NCBI RefSeq assembly: GCF_001705235.1
Contig: NZ_MCGV01000001.1
Location: 372,001 to 436,000, forward strand
Direction: 5' to 3'
Origin: Clostridium pasteurianum
GTDB taxonomy: Bacteria > Bacillota > Clostridia > Clostridiales > Clostridiaceae
Length of the DNA: 64,000 bases
The stretch's first letter is position 1, and each line of letters begins with the position of its first letter. Of the stretch, positions 45,767 to 55,394 are shown one piece after another. The notes under the pieces were generated by a model. The model worked only from the letters and a program-made list of their open reading frames with translations, searched no databases and was not told the origin of the DNA. The position numbers and the translations under genes were made by a program.

Positions 45767-46450
45767 TTGCTTAAAATATTTTCTAAGTTCTTCACGTTCT
45801 GTAATAATAAACTCATTTCTTTTTACAATAACTAAATTTTTTTCTGTCAGCAATTTTAACTGCCTAGATACAGTTTCTCTTTTTGAGCCAAGCATATCCG
45901 CTAAATAAGTAATACTTAGCTCCATATCAATTTGAATTCCATCCTTACAAGGTACTCCGTAATCACCCGACAGCTTCCAAAGTTTAGCCGCTATCTTTTT
46001 GTCACCCCTTATTGAATTAGATGTATTTTTTAATTGTCGGTATAGTCTTCTTACTTTAATAGCTGTAGAATCCATAATCGCTTTTGTCAGCTCAAAATCT
46101 TCTTTCATAATATCTATTAATTTATTCTGAGGAAAATACAGTATAAGTGCCTCCTCCAATATTTCACAACTTACAGAAGAATTCATATGCTCAAATGTAA
46201 CTTCATTAAGCATTTTGCCCTTTCCAAACACGAATATAACCTTTTTTTCTCCCATGCTGTTAATTTTATATAAAGCAGCCAAGCCACTGATTAAAATATA
46301 AATATGTGGTACATATTCCTTATCCCTAAAAAGCTGCTCACCTTTTGCTATCCTTTTTATTTTTCCACAAGTTTTTAAAGCGTCAAAAGAACCTTCATTT
46401 ACATTTTGAAGTACTTCTACAGCTTTAAAAGCCTCCTCTAAACCTATCAT
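45761..46450 (-). CDS. Crp/Fnr-family regulator, probable activator of asrABC
   Basis: The 229-residue protein has an N-terminal cyclic-nucleotide-like beta roll (AKGEQLFRDKEYVPHIYILI), a dimer helix and a C-terminal Crp-type helix-turn-helix (ITYLADMLGSKRETVSRQLK, about 172-192). It has no N-terminal Cys cluster like E. coli Fnr, so it is not an obvious oxygen sensor. It lies directly upstream of asrA on the same strand, with a Crp-like dyad at its own stop, so it probably regulates sulfite reduction. AAAGGGGG before ATG. Confidence 0.85.
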   Translation of the reverse strand: MIGLEEAFKAVEVLQNVNEGSFDALKTCGKIKRIAKGEQLFRDKEYVPHIYILISGLAALYKINSMGEKKVIFVFGKGKMLNEVTFEHMNSSVSCEILEEALILYFPQNKLIDIMKEDFELTKAIMDSTAIKVRRLYRQLKNTSNSIRGDKKIAAKLWKLSGDYGVPCKDGIQIDMELSITYLADMLGSKRETVSRQLKLLTEKNLVIVKRNEFIITEREELRKYFKQP

Positions 46451-46635
46451 ATATATCCCCCTTTGAATCCCATTTTCTTATTTACAATTTACCATGTTAT
46501 ATAAAAAATAGAAAGTCCATATGTTACGTAATTTAGACTTTTTATAATAAATTATATTTATTGAGATGCTATTTACTAATGCCACTAATTATCCGATAAA
46601 TAACTAGAAATAGTAAACAAGGAGGTATTTTTAAC

Positions 46636-47325
46636 ATGGATGTTACAAGAATACAGAACACAAGCGTACAAAATTATCATAGTGAAACAAGCACAAAGAA
46701 AACAAACGATAAGACCAATACTGAAGACGTTGAAACTAAATACTCAGGGGCAGATACCTTTGTCAAATCTACAGAGGATAATTCAGAGCCTTCAACTTAC
46801 GAACCTGTAAAAAAGAAGCTTTCAGCAAAGGAAGTTCAGGAACTAAAGGATGCTGAGAATAATTCTAAAGCAGATTTTATAGAAAAATTTATAAAGGATA
46901 CTATATATACTCAAAATACACTACTCGGAAGATCAACTGAAAATGCACAGCCTGAAATATCAAAAACAACCTCAGACCTACTTACTAAGATATTTGGCTC
47001 TTTAGAAAAGGCATATCCTCCTATAGAAACAACACCAGAAGATGCAAAAAAAGCAATATCAAAAGGCGGTGCTTATTCTGTAGAAGCAGTATCAGATCGT
47101 ATTATGACTATGGCAAAAGCTTTAGCTGGAGATGATAAGGAAAAGCTTCAACAAATGAGAGATGCCGTAGAAAAAGGCTTTGCTCAAGCAGGCGTGGATT
47201 TTAAAAGAGCAACGACTAGTGATCTTCCTCAAATTTGCAATGATACACATACTGAAATTATGAAGAGATTTGATGAATTGCAGGGAAAGGACACCAAAGT
47301 TAACTCCAAGGACAAGAATAAGTAA
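46636..47325 (+). CDS. Unknown soluble protein
   Basis: The 229-residue hydrophilic protein has no signal or membrane helix. The first 70 residues are disordered (Thr/Lys/Asp-rich). The rest is helical, with KAISKGGAYSVEAVSDRIMT and MRDAVEKGFAQAGVDFKRAT, and an unstructured Lys/Asp tail follows. The start motif MDVTRIQNTSVQNY recalls small flagellar-associated or spore proteins, but I cannot assign a family. It stands alone with its own terminator, behind AAGGAGG. Confidence 0.7.
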   Translation: MDVTRIQNTSVQNYHSETSTKKTNDKTNTEDVETKYSGADTFVKSTEDNSEPSTYEPVKKKLSAKEVQELKDAENNSKADFIEKFIKDTIYTQNTLLGRSTENAQPEISKTTSDLLTKIFGSLEKAYPPIETTPEDAKKAISKGGAYSVEAVSDRIMTMAKALAGDDKEKLQQMRDAVEKGFAQAGVDFKRATTSDLPQICNDTHTEIMKRFDELQGKDTKVNSKDKNK

Positions 47326-47330
47326 AATAT

Positions 47331-47376
47331 TATAGCAGCTTGTATGGTTTTCATTTTACAATACAAAGCTGCTATT
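47331..47376 (+). terminator. Hairpin terminator after the unknown gene
   Basis: TATAGCAGCTTGTAT pairs with ATACAAAGCTGCTAT across a 15-base loop just past the stop. The tail is AT-rich rather than a pure T run. Confidence 0.7.
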
Positions 47377-47449
47377 ATATATTAAGTTCAAATCTTAGTC
47401 ATGAAGATTTATACGAATCACAAGTTCTTATCAATAAAATTATATTACA

Positions 47450-48334
47450 TCATTTAACGTCATCATGCAGCTTTTTAAAATAATCAACAGCAAATTTTCT
47501 AAAAAGAAGTGAGGCTTTACTTAAATAACGTTTTTTATCCCATGATATAAATATTGTTCTTTTACATTCAGGTTCCTTTATATGCAAAAAAGCCATAGAA
47601 GAACCTACTGAACCTCCCCATGATACTTGCGGTATAAAAGCAACTCCCTGCCCTGCCTTTATAAGACCTCTCACCGTTGCTGGATCATCACTTTCAAAAA
47701 TAACTTTTGGACTGAAATGAGCTTTTTTACAAAACCCATCTGTTATTTTCCTAAGTTCTTTTCCTTGTTTAAGACTTATAAAATTTTCATTAGAAACTTC
47801 TGTTAAGCTTATACTCTTTTTCTTTGCCAATGAATGATTTAATGGAACAGCAAGATATATTTCTTCTGTTAATAACGCCATACTATTGTTCTTTTCTTTA
47901 TCTTCATAGGAAGACGATATACATAAGTCAAAATCAGAATTATTTGCATCTCTTAAAAAATGCTGAAAAAGCTGAAAACTAATATGTGGATGCAGTTTGC
48001 AAAATTCACTTATTAGCTCTGGAATTATAGTTGATGCAGCAAGAAACACAAGCCGTATATCACCAAATTCCTTACCCTGTAAATCTTTAATTTCTCTTCT
48101 ACCATCCTCAAGTGCAGCAAGTGCAATATTAACCTTTTCAAGAAATGTCCTTCCGTACTTATTAAGATGTATGTATTTTCCTCTTCTATCAAATAAACGG
48201 ACGCCTAATTCCTTTTCAAGATGAGAAATAGTCTTACTAAGTGCAGGTTGAGCTATATAAAGTTCATTTGCCGCCTTTGTAACATTTTCAAACTTAGCCA
48301 CCGTTTTAAAATATTTCAACTGTAATAAATCCAA
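47450..48334 (-). CDS. LysR-family regulator, probably of the mdc operon
   Basis: The 294-residue protein has an N-terminal LysR helix-turn-helix (LLQLKYFKTVAKFENVTKAA, then LYIAQPALSKTISHLEKELG) and a C-terminal effector domain (GDIRLVFLAASTIIPELISE). The start is TTG 48334 behind TTGGGGGT; an upstream ATG at 48367 lacks a ribosome site. It is divergent from mdcA across about 150 bases, the usual layout for a LysR activator responding to the pathway substrate, here malonate. Confidence 0.85.
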   Translation of the reverse strand: MDLLQLKYFKTVAKFENVTKAANELYIAQPALSKTISHLEKELGVRLFDRRGKYIHLNKYGRTFLEKVNIALAALEDGRREIKDLQGKEFGDIRLVFLAASTIIPELISEFCKLHPHISFQLFQHFLRDANNSDFDLCISSSYEDKEKNNSMALLTEEIYLAVPLNHSLAKKKSISLTEVSNENFISLKQGKELRKITDGFCKKAHFSPKVIFESDDPATVRGLIKAGQGVAFIPQVSWGGSVGSSMAFLHIKEPECKRTIFISWDKKRYLSKASLLFRKFAVDYFKKLHDDVK

Positions 48335-48482
48335 AACATTACCCCCAATACAGTTCATATATTCCAATAAGTATATAGATACTATAAATAATTATATATT
48401 AGACAGCATAAACAGTCCAATAATATAATTGACCTATGGAAACTCAAATGCACCACTTAAATTAACAGGAGGAAAACTAATA

Positions 48483-50117
48483 ATGAATAATTCATGGACC
48501 AAACACCGTGATGAAAAAGAGCTTAAAATAAGCAAATTAAGTCACATTGTTAATGATAAAATAATACCCACAGACAAAATTGTAGAAGCCCTTGAGACAC
48601 TTATAACTCCATATGATAAAGTTGTTCTTGAAGGTGATAACCAGAAGCAAGCTTCCTTTCTTTCAAAAGCACTTGATAAGGTTAACCCAGATAAAGTAAA
48701 TAACTTGAACATGATAATATCAAGTATATCAATGCCAGAACACCTCAATATTTTTGAAAAAGGCATTGCTAGAAAGCTGGACTTTTCCTATGCAGGCTCT
48801 CAAAGTTTAAGAACAGCACAAATGATAGAAGATAATAGAATGGTCATTGGATCTATTAATACTTATCTTGAACTATATGCAAGACTTTTTGTTGATTTAA
48901 TACCCAATGTCGTACTAGTAGCCGCAGATAAAGCAGATAAGGATGGAAATTTATATACTGGTGCAAATACAGAGGAGACACCTACCATTGTTGAGGCAGC
49001 AGCTTTTCATGATGGCATAGTAATTGTACAAGTAAACGAAATTGTAGATGAACTTCCAAGAGTTGATATACCAGGTTCCTGGGTTGATTTTATAGTAGAA
49101 GCTGATAAACCATATCAGATAGAGCCTCTATTTACAAGAGACCCTAGAAATATAAAAGAAATTCATATACTTATGGCTATGATGGTTATAAAGGGAATCT
49201 ATGCACGTCACAATGTAACCTCCTTAAACCATGGAATAGGTTTTAACACAGCTGCCATAGAACTTCTTCTTCCAACTTACGGAGAAAGTCTAGGTTTAAA
49301 GGGCAAAATTTGCAGAAACTGGGCACTAAATCCTCATCCTACTCTTATTCCAGCAATAGAAAGCGGTTGGGTTGAAAGTGTTCACTGCTTTGGTGGTGAA
49401 CTTGGAATGGAAAAATACATCGCCGCAAGGCCAGACATATTCTTCACAGGTTCAGATGGAAGTCTTAGATCAAATCGTGCATACTGTCAGGTTGCTGGTC
49501 AATATGCTGTAGATTTATTTATAGGCTCTACACTTCAAATGGACCCTCTTGCAAATTCTTCTACAGTAACTTCTGGAAGACTTGCAGGATTTGGTGGTGC
49601 TCCTAACATGGGAAGTGATCCTCACGGTCGAAGGCATTCATCAAAAGCCTGGCTCGATATGGCAACTGGTGATAGTGACATAATACGTGGAAGAAAACTT
49701 GTGGTACAAATGGTAGAGACCTTTAAATCAGGTAATGATCCTGTATTTGTTGAATCTCTAGATGCCATTAAAGTAGGTAAAGACGCTAATTTGGATTTAG
49801 CTCCAGTTATGATATATGGTGATGATGTCACACATGTTGTCACAGAAGAAGGAATAGCTTATTTATACAAAGCTCAAAACATCGATGAAAGACGTGATGC
49901 TTTAGCTGCAATTGCAGGAGTTACACCTATTGGTTTAAGCATAAAAAAGGACAAAGTAAATAAATTAAGAGCTAAAGGTATTGTTGCTCTGCCTTGTGAT
50001 CTTGATATAAAACGCACGGACGCCAGAAGATCACTTCTTGCCGCAAAAAACATAGAAGATCTTGTAAATTGGTCAGACGGGCTATACGAGCCACCAGCAA
50101 AATTTAAGAATTGGTAA
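48483..50117 (+). CDS. mdcA: Malonate decarboxylase alpha subunit (acetyl-S-ACP:malonate ACP transferase)
   Basis: The 544-residue subunit moves the ACP thioester from acetate to malonate. The family start NNSWTKHRDEK, GSWVDFIVEADKPYQIEPLF (about 200), HALNHGIGF-type SLNHGIGFNTAAIELLLPTY, and GFGGAPNMGSDPHGRRH are characteristic of MdcA. The start is ATG 48483 behind ACAGGAGGAAAA; the frame opens earlier at 48429. It is the first gene of a six-gene operon. Confidence 0.93.
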   Translation: MNNSWTKHRDEKELKISKLSHIVNDKIIPTDKIVEALETLITPYDKVVLEGDNQKQASFLSKALDKVNPDKVNNLNMIISSISMPEHLNIFEKGIARKLDFSYAGSQSLRTAQMIEDNRMVIGSINTYLELYARLFVDLIPNVVLVAADKADKDGNLYTGANTEETPTIVEAAAFHDGIVIVQVNEIVDELPRVDIPGSWVDFIVEADKPYQIEPLFTRDPRNIKEIHILMAMMVIKGIYARHNVTSLNHGIGFNTAAIELLLPTYGESLGLKGKICRNWALNPHPTLIPAIESGWVESVHCFGGELGMEKYIAARPDIFFTGSDGSLRSNRAYCQVAGQYAVDLFIGSTLQMDPLANSSTVTSGRLAGFGGAPNMGSDPHGRRHSSKAWLDMATGDSDIIRGRKLVVQMVETFKSGNDPVFVESLDAIKVGKDANLDLAPVMIYGDDVTHVVTEEGIAYLYKAQNIDERRDALAAIAGVTPIGLSIKKDKVNKLRAKGIVALPCDLDIKRTDARRSLLAAKNIEDLVNWSDGLYEPPAKFKNW

Positions 50118-50118
50118 A

Positions 50119-50943
50119 ATGGCTAATAAACCTGATTTTCTTGCAGAACATGCAGTAAAGGCACTTATAGACGAAGCTATGCTTACACCAAAACCTGGAT
50201 TAGTTGATAAAAATAACTCTGGTGCTCATAAAGATTTAAATTTAAATTTAATGCTCCGCTCTGCAAATGCATTATATGAAACTTTTTGGCAAATAGCAGA
50301 AGCATCCTCTTCACAGCTTCCAACAAAAGGCCTTTGGAAAAAGCTATCTCAAATTGGTCTAAAAGGTGAAGAGACAATGTTTAAAGAAACTGGCGGAATT
50401 AATACTCATAAGGGTGCGATATGGGCACTGGGACTTCTAGTTTGCGGTGCTGCAATGGCAAGTGAATATTCTGATACAAAAAATATAACTACTTTAGCAT
50501 CAAAAATTGCCTGTTACAATCATATATCGGAAAATATGAAAGTATCAAATGGATTTTGTGCATGTGAAAATTACGGAGTAACGGGTGCTAGAGGTGAAGC
50601 TAAAGATGCTTTTCCTCATGTTATTAACTTTGCTCTACCCTCTCTGTATGCTTCTAGAAAACAGAATGCTTCAGAGCACAATTCAAGATTAAATGCACTT
50701 ATGGCACTCATTGCAACAGTTGATGATACATGTATCCTTCATCGTGGTGGAATGAATGCTTTAATAATAACAAAAAAAGGTGCTAAAGAAGTAATCGATA
50801 ATGGAGGAACAAGCACACGAAATGGCTTTAACTCTTTGATAAAACTTGATAAAACTTTAATGAAAATGAATGTTTCTCCAGGTGGAAGTGCTGATCTTCT
50901 TGCTTCAACCTTATTTTTAGACAGTATAAAAAATAGGAGGTAA
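50119..50943 (+). CDS. mdcB: Triphosphoribosyl-dephospho-CoA synthase MdcB
   Basis: The 274-residue CitG/MdcB-family enzyme makes the 2'-(5-triphosphoribosyl)-3'-dephospho-CoA precursor of the ACP prosthetic group from ATP and dephospho-CoA. Hallmarks are LIDEAMLTPKPGLVDKNNSG (about 16), TGGINTHKGAIWALGLL (about 90), TGARGEAKDAFPHV and DDTCILHRGG. It begins one base after the mdcA stop. Confidence 0.92.
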   Translation: MANKPDFLAEHAVKALIDEAMLTPKPGLVDKNNSGAHKDLNLNLMLRSANALYETFWQIAEASSSQLPTKGLWKKLSQIGLKGEETMFKETGGINTHKGAIWALGLLVCGAAMASEYSDTKNITTLASKIACYNHISENMKVSNGFCACENYGVTGARGEAKDAFPHVINFALPSLYASRKQNASEHNSRLNALMALIATVDDTCILHRGGMNALIITKKGAKEVIDNGGTSTRNGFNSLIKLDKTLMKMNVSPGGSADLLASTLFLDSIKNRR

Positions 50944-50948
50944 TAACT

Positions 50949-51245
50949 ATGGAAACTTTAAACTTTAAATATGCTGCAACAAAGAAAATTTCCAATCGTG
51001 CTCATGTTGGCGTTGTTGGATCTGGAGATTTGGAAGTACTTATGGAACCCTCAAATGATAACTTTGCCACAGTTGTAATTAGAACAAGATTTGATGGATA
51101 TAAGGAGATATGGAAAAACATTTTGGATGAATTCTTCTCTACAAATGCTGTAGCTGCATCCTTTGAAATTAATGATTTTGGTGCAACTCCTGGTATGGTA
51201 TCCATGAGACTTTTTCAAGCTTTGGAGGTGAGCGAAAATGAATAA
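50949..51245 (+). CDS. mdcC: Malonate decarboxylase acyl-carrier protein (delta subunit)
   Basis: The 98-residue carrier holds the dephospho-CoA arm on a serine; GVVGSGDLEVLMEP (about 22-35) contains the expected attachment Ser. It carries malonyl/acetyl groups between MdcA and the decarboxylase. AGGAGGT before ATG; overlaps the next gene by 8 bases. Confidence 0.92.
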   Translation: METLNFKYAATKKISNRAHVGVVGSGDLEVLMEPSNDNFATVVIRTRFDGYKEIWKNILDEFFSTNAVAASFEINDFGATPGMVSMRLFQALEVSENE

Positions 51246-52923
51246 ATTAAAAAACAGTTTTATAGAGTTGAATTCAAGGGAACGTGCAAAAGAAGTATTA
51301 GATAAAGGAACTTTTAAAGAACTTATAGATCCATTTGAAAAATTTGAATCACCCCATCTCCCACTTCAAGATATAGTACCTCAAAGCGATGATGGAATGG
51401 TCATAGCTAAAGGTTTTATAGATGGCAAAAGAGCTGTTGTAATATCAATGGAAGGTGCATTTCAAGGTGGAGGTATTGGTGAAGTTTCTGGTGCCAAATT
51501 TGCTGGTGCACTTGAACTTGCCCTTAAAGACAACCAAAATGGAATTAAAACTTATCCTGTTGTACTATTTGATACCGGTGGTGTAAGGCTTCAAGAGGCA
51601 AATTACGGATTACTTGCTATTTCAGAAATTCAGGCGGCAGTTGTAGCTTTAAGACATTTTGTACCTGTAATCGGAGTTATTCCAGGAAAAATAGGATGCT
51701 TTGGCGGAATGTCCATGACTGCTGGTTTATTTAGCACTCTCATAATGACACCTGAAGGTAGATTAACCTTAAACGGACCAGAAGTTATAGAACAGGAAGC
51801 TGGCATAGCTGAATTTGATTCCAGTGATAAAAGACTTATATGGAATACCATAGGTGGAATTCAACGTCATGCTGCTGGCTTCGCAGACATTCTTGTAGAA
51901 GATGATGTAGATTCCATAGTAAATGCAATTAAAATTTCTCTATGTAAAAAAGAAGCCACTAAATTTAGAAGTGAGCAAATAGATACTTATCTTGCACGTC
52001 TTAGTAAAATAGATCCATCTAAGCCTATTACTCCAACTGAAATTCGCAAACTTTGGAATGAAGAAAGCTTTGACAAGAAAGAAATTGCAGAGCAAAAACC
52101 TTGTATAGAAAAAGTAATGAGTAGAGGAAGAATATGGTTTGAAGCTTTAACTGGTAAAGACGGCACAAAAAAAGGATACGCTCCTTCAATATTATGTGCA
52201 GATAAAGTTCTTGGCGATGAAACTGCTAGATTTATCTCAGTTGTCCCTAACCCAAATGCCCGTTTCCCACGCGCAAGGCATGGTGAAGTTGGTCTTGAAG
52301 AAGGCTTTACCATAGCTAAATATATACGTGAGGCTATAAAAGAAGATGAAAACAAAGTAATTAAGCGCCCTATAATTGCAGTTGTAGATGTTCCAAGTCA
52401 AGCTTACGGCTACAAAGAAGAGCTTCTTGGCATATTTGAATCCTGTGCCGCTTCAGTTGATGCCTACGTTTCTGCAAGATTAAGTGGTCACCCTGTTATA
52501 TCTCTAATAGTTGGTCCTGCAATATCTGGTGCTTTCTTGGCTCATGGTTACCAAGCAAATAAACTTATTGCTTTTGATGATCCTAAAGTTTTAATTCACG
52601 CTATGTCAAAGGAATCCGCTGCAAGAGTTACAAAAAGAAGTATACATGAACTTGAAGAATCCGCTAAAAAAGTACCATCAATTGCATACGACATAGGTTC
52701 ATATTCAACTTTAGGTTCACTTTATGAATTAGTAAAAGGAATAAATGCAGATACTCCTTCTAAAGATGATATTGAAAAAGTTAATTCTATTTTGATAGAT
52801 GCTGTTAAATCTGCAAAAAGCAACACTACTAGTTTAGGTAATAGACTTAAATCAGAGAAAGCTGCTGTTGGAAGAGCTTGTTCAATAAAAGTACGTAAGA
52901 GGTTAAAAGAAGAATGGAACTAA
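51238..52923 (+). CDS. mdcDE: Malonate decarboxylase beta-gamma fusion protein
   Basis: The 561-residue protein joins two subunits that are separate in the Klebsiella operon. Residues about 1-280 are the beta carboxyltransferase-like half (GGGIGEVSGAKFAGALELAL, LFDTGGVRLQEANYG, GGIQRHAAGFAD). Residues about 285-561 are the gamma half (MSRGRIWFEALTG, NPNARFPRARHGEVGLEEG, VDVPSQAYGYKEE, SGAFLAHGYQANKLIAFDDP). Together they decarboxylate malonyl-S-ACP to acetyl-S-ACP and CO2 without biotin. No stop or frameshift lies at the junction. GGAGGTGAG before ATG. Confidence 0.92.
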   Translation: MNKLKNSFIELNSRERAKEVLDKGTFKELIDPFEKFESPHLPLQDIVPQSDDGMVIAKGFIDGKRAVVISMEGAFQGGGIGEVSGAKFAGALELALKDNQNGIKTYPVVLFDTGGVRLQEANYGLLAISEIQAAVVALRHFVPVIGVIPGKIGCFGGMSMTAGLFSTLIMTPEGRLTLNGPEVIEQEAGIAEFDSSDKRLIWNTIGGIQRHAAGFADILVEDDVDSIVNAIKISLCKKEATKFRSEQIDTYLARLSKIDPSKPITPTEIRKLWNEESFDKKEIAEQKPCIEKVMSRGRIWFEALTGKDGTKKGYAPSILCADKVLGDETARFISVVPNPNARFPRARHGEVGLEEGFTIAKYIREAIKEDENKVIKRPIIAVVDVPSQAYGYKEELLGIFESCAASVDAYVSARLSGHPVISLIVGPAISGAFLAHGYQANKLIAFDDPKVLIHAMSKESAARVTKRSIHELEESAKKVPSIAYDIGSYSTLGSLYELVKGINADTPSKDDIEKVNSILIDAVKSAKSNTTSLGNRLKSEKAAVGRACSIKVRKRLKEEWN

Positions 52924-53555
52924 ACCCACATGATTTGATAAAGATAAAAGATTACAAAAACCTTAATATTGATTTTTCAAACTATGGCTGGGCATTAGAG
53001 TCACTAAAAAAGTCCCCCTTTGTTGTAGTGCGCCGTGCACCGATTTTAGATAAACTTATACCCATTGGCATACGTGGAAGCTTAAGATCTCAAAGATTAG
53101 CCGCTCTTTTACCTTTTTCAGATATAGATAGTATTTTGAGTCCTACATGTATTATTGAAAAAAAGCTGTGGCTTGAAAATTCTCATATAAAAAATACTAA
53201 TATATATTCCTGTATAGAAGCTATTTACAAAATATTTAAGGAATACAACTTAAAATGGGGAATATGCGGCAGTACCGGCTTTGAACTAATAACTAAAATA
53301 CCCACAGTTACAGAAAACAGTGATTTAGACATCATGATTAAAATTGAAACAGCAGATGATTCTTTTTCTGCTGCTTCTGCTAAAGAAATATACAAAAAAT
53401 TATTTGAGGTAAAAGTTAAAACCGATGTTCAAATTGAAACCCCAAAAGGATCTGTAGCTTTAGCTGAATATGCTTCAGAAACTAATCCAATTTTAATTAG
53501 AACAATAAACGGTCCAAAGCTTATAAATAGAGAAAAGTTAGGAGTGATTCTATGA
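52914..53555 (+). CDS. mdcG: Phosphoribosyl-dephospho-CoA transferase MdcG
   Basis: The 213-residue nucleotidyltransferase attaches the prosthetic group made by MdcB to apo-MdcC. It has FVVVRRAPILDKLIPIGIRG (about 36), WGICGSTGFELIT (about 119) and the acidic metal-binding ENSDLDIMIKI (about 138). Overlaps mdcDE by 10 bases and mdcH by 4. Confidence 0.9.
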   Translation: MELNPHDLIKIKDYKNLNIDFSNYGWALESLKKSPFVVVRRAPILDKLIPIGIRGSLRSQRLAALLPFSDIDSILSPTCIIEKKLWLENSHIKNTNIYSCIEAIYKIFKEYNLKWGICGSTGFELITKIPTVTENSDLDIMIKIETADDSFSAASAKEIYKKLFEVKVKTDVQIETPKGSVALAEYASETNPILIRTINGPKLINREKLGVIL

Positions 53556-54469
53556 ACACAGCTTTTTTGTTTCCCGGTCAAGGCTCACAAGAAGTAGGTA
53601 TGCTGCATAATTTACCTGATGACAAAATGATTTCAGATACCATCTGTGAAGCCTCTGAAATTTTAAAAGAAGATGTTTTAACCTTTGATACTGACGCAAA
53701 GCTTTCATATACACGCTGCGTTCAACTTGCTTTGCTCATATATGGAACTGCCTTTTCGCGCTTTTTAAAAAGCAATGGCGTTTTCCCCGATATAACAGCT
53801 GGTCATTCCATAGGAAGTTTTAGTGCTGCCGTTTTATCAAATGCGCTTAATTTTTCCGATGCTCTAAAGCTTGTAAACTTAAGGGGAAAACTTATGGAAA
53901 ATGCTTATCCAAGTGGATATGGAATGGGAGTTATTCTTGGTTTAAGTGAAACACGGGTTTCTGATATCATAAAAAAGATTCCCTCTCAAAAAGTATATAT
54001 TGCAAACATAAATACCAATAATCAGATTGTATTAACTGGTAGTATTTCAGGAATTAAAATTGCCTTTGATATGGCAAAATCTATAGGCTGTGAAAGTACA
54101 AAAATCCTAAAAGTAAGTGTTCCTTCTCACTGTGAGCTTTTAAATAAGGTTTCAAATGAACTTTATAAAGAACTTAACAATGTAAATATAAACCGCCCAT
54201 CTATACCTTACGTTGGAAACTATACTTCAAGAGTACTTTTAAATAAATCACAAGTATTAGAAGAGCTTTACAAAGGAGTATCTAATCCGGTTTTATGGTA
54301 TGATTCCTGCACTCTAATGTACGAACTTGGTACTAAACTATTTATAGAATTAAGCCCTGGTCAAGTTCTTACTAACATAAGCAGCAGATTATTTCCAGAA
54401 TGCCGCTCCATATCCATGGCTCATACTGATATAGAATCCGCATTAATTCTTTATAAGAGATATATTTAA
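53552..54469 (+). CDS. mdcH: Malonyl-CoA:ACP transacylase MdcH
   Basis: The 305-residue FabD-like enzyme loads malonyl onto holo-MdcC to prime the cycle. FLFPGQGSQEVGML at the start, the catalytic Ser in TAGHSIGSFSAA (about 92) and His in VSVPSHCELL (about 193) are conserved. It is the last gene of the operon. No malonate transporter (MdcF or MadLM-like) follows, so uptake must be encoded elsewhere. Confidence 0.92.
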   Translation: MNTAFLFPGQGSQEVGMLHNLPDDKMISDTICEASEILKEDVLTFDTDAKLSYTRCVQLALLIYGTAFSRFLKSNGVFPDITAGHSIGSFSAAVLSNALNFSDALKLVNLRGKLMENAYPSGYGMGVILGLSETRVSDIIKKIPSQKVYIANINTNNQIVLTGSISGIKIAFDMAKSIGCESTKILKVSVPSHCELLNKVSNELYKELNNVNINRPSIPYVGNYTSRVLLNKSQVLEELYKGVSNPVLWYDSCTLMYELGTKLFIELSPGQVLTNISSRLFPECRSISMAHTDIESALILYKRYI

Positions 54470-54712
54470 AGTGAGATAGAAAGTTATTTTAGGAAAAAAA
54501 CTTGTTTCCATTGCAGATTTTTTAATATCAACATTCTCGCTTTTTAATATTATCTCACTTAAAACCTTTTTTAAGACCTTATCTTCCAAACCATGATTTC
54601 CATTAGGACTTAATAACCATGAAATTACATTTGAATTTCTTATTTCAAATGTATCAATTTTTAATACCTTAAATGGATTAAAAATATTTAGTTTTGCATT
54701 CAGCATCCTCAT
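54443..54712 (-). pseudogene. N-terminal fragment of a PD-(D/E)XK nuclease-superfamily gene
   Basis: The reading frame starts MRMLNAKLNIFNPF and continues KIDTFEIRNSNVISWLLSPN, then GNHGLEDKVLKKVLSEI. This is the opening of PDDEXK_4-type nucleases (E-S-WLL-P-HG-D pattern), which are normally several hundred residues and often part of defence loci. The frame stops within 90 codons and overlaps the end of mdcH, so the catalytic part is lost. Confidence 0.55.
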
Positions 54713-54730
54713 CCGATACGCTTACATTAT

Positions 54731-54841
54731 TTAATCTAATATAATACCACTTTCCCATACCAGATTTTCTTTGCTGCTATAGTAATAGCCATATTCAGTG
54801 TCGGTTATCTTATATAGTTCGCATCCATTTACTAGCTTCAT
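54731..54841 (-). CDS. Short open frame, unknown, perhaps a remnant
   Basis: A 36-residue frame reads MKLVNGCELYKITDTEYGYY, then YSSKENLVWESGIILD. It looks protein-like, but its ribosome site (AGGAGG) is about 20 bases upstream, too far for a good start. It may be the stump of a longer gene. Confidence 0.3.
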   Translation of the reverse strand: MKLVNGCELYKITDTEYGYYYSSKENLVWESGIILD

Positions 54842-54884
54842 ATGTTTTATTCTAACACAAGCCTCCTAGCATCAATTTCATTTA

Positions 54885-55310
54885 TTATTTATAATATGGT
54901 TTCTTCTTTTTAATATCCCCTTCCTTAACAAGAAGCACTGTATGATAATACCCCTCCCTTGGATGTCCATATAAATAATTTAAAATAGTTACATCTTGAA
55001 CCTTCCACTTCTCAAAAAACTCGCCCCATTCACTGCTTGGTGAAGGGCTATTATGATGCTCGCCAATAATTCCATAGCATTCTTCTATTATCTTATTTAG
55101 AACTCTGTATTGATCCCATATATACTTACACCCATAGTCATCTCTGATATCATAATCTGGCTTGTATCCTACTATACTGTAAACCTTGGCATTTCCTGAT
55201 TCCATGTCCCTTCTAAAAAACCTTACCAGTTCTGCATGTTCTAATTCCTTTATATCGTAATTATATTCTTTAGCTTTCTCACGTAATGTATTAATACATT
55301 CTTCTAGCAT
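54885..55310 (-). CDS. Unknown 141-residue protein
   Basis: This is a soluble, charged protein without signal or membrane helix. Notable stretches are ELVRFFRRDMESGNAKVYSI, WDQYRVLNKIIEECYGIIGE, HHNSPSPSSEWGEFFEKW and YLYGHPREGYYHTVLLVKEG. It is rich in Tyr and Trp. No family recognised. GGAGGAGAGGACAAG precedes the ATG. Confidence 0.6.
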   Translation of the reverse strand: MLEECINTLREKAKEYNYDIKELEHAELVRFFRRDMESGNAKVYSIVGYKPDYDIRDDYGCKYIWDQYRVLNKIIEECYGIIGEHHNSPSPSSEWGEFFEKWKVQDVTILNYLYGHPREGYYHTVLLVKEGDIKKKKPYYK

Positions 55311-55394
55311 CTTGTCCTCTCCTCCTAATTAACATAAAATAATGCTATGACAAAGTACTTGCTCCCACTTCATGGATACTACCATCATTCAATT

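Noticed and set aside
54443-54712. Functional PD-(D/E)XK nuclease gene
   Set aside because: Only the first motif region is present; the catalytic D-(E/Q)XK part is absent and the frame ends over mdcH.
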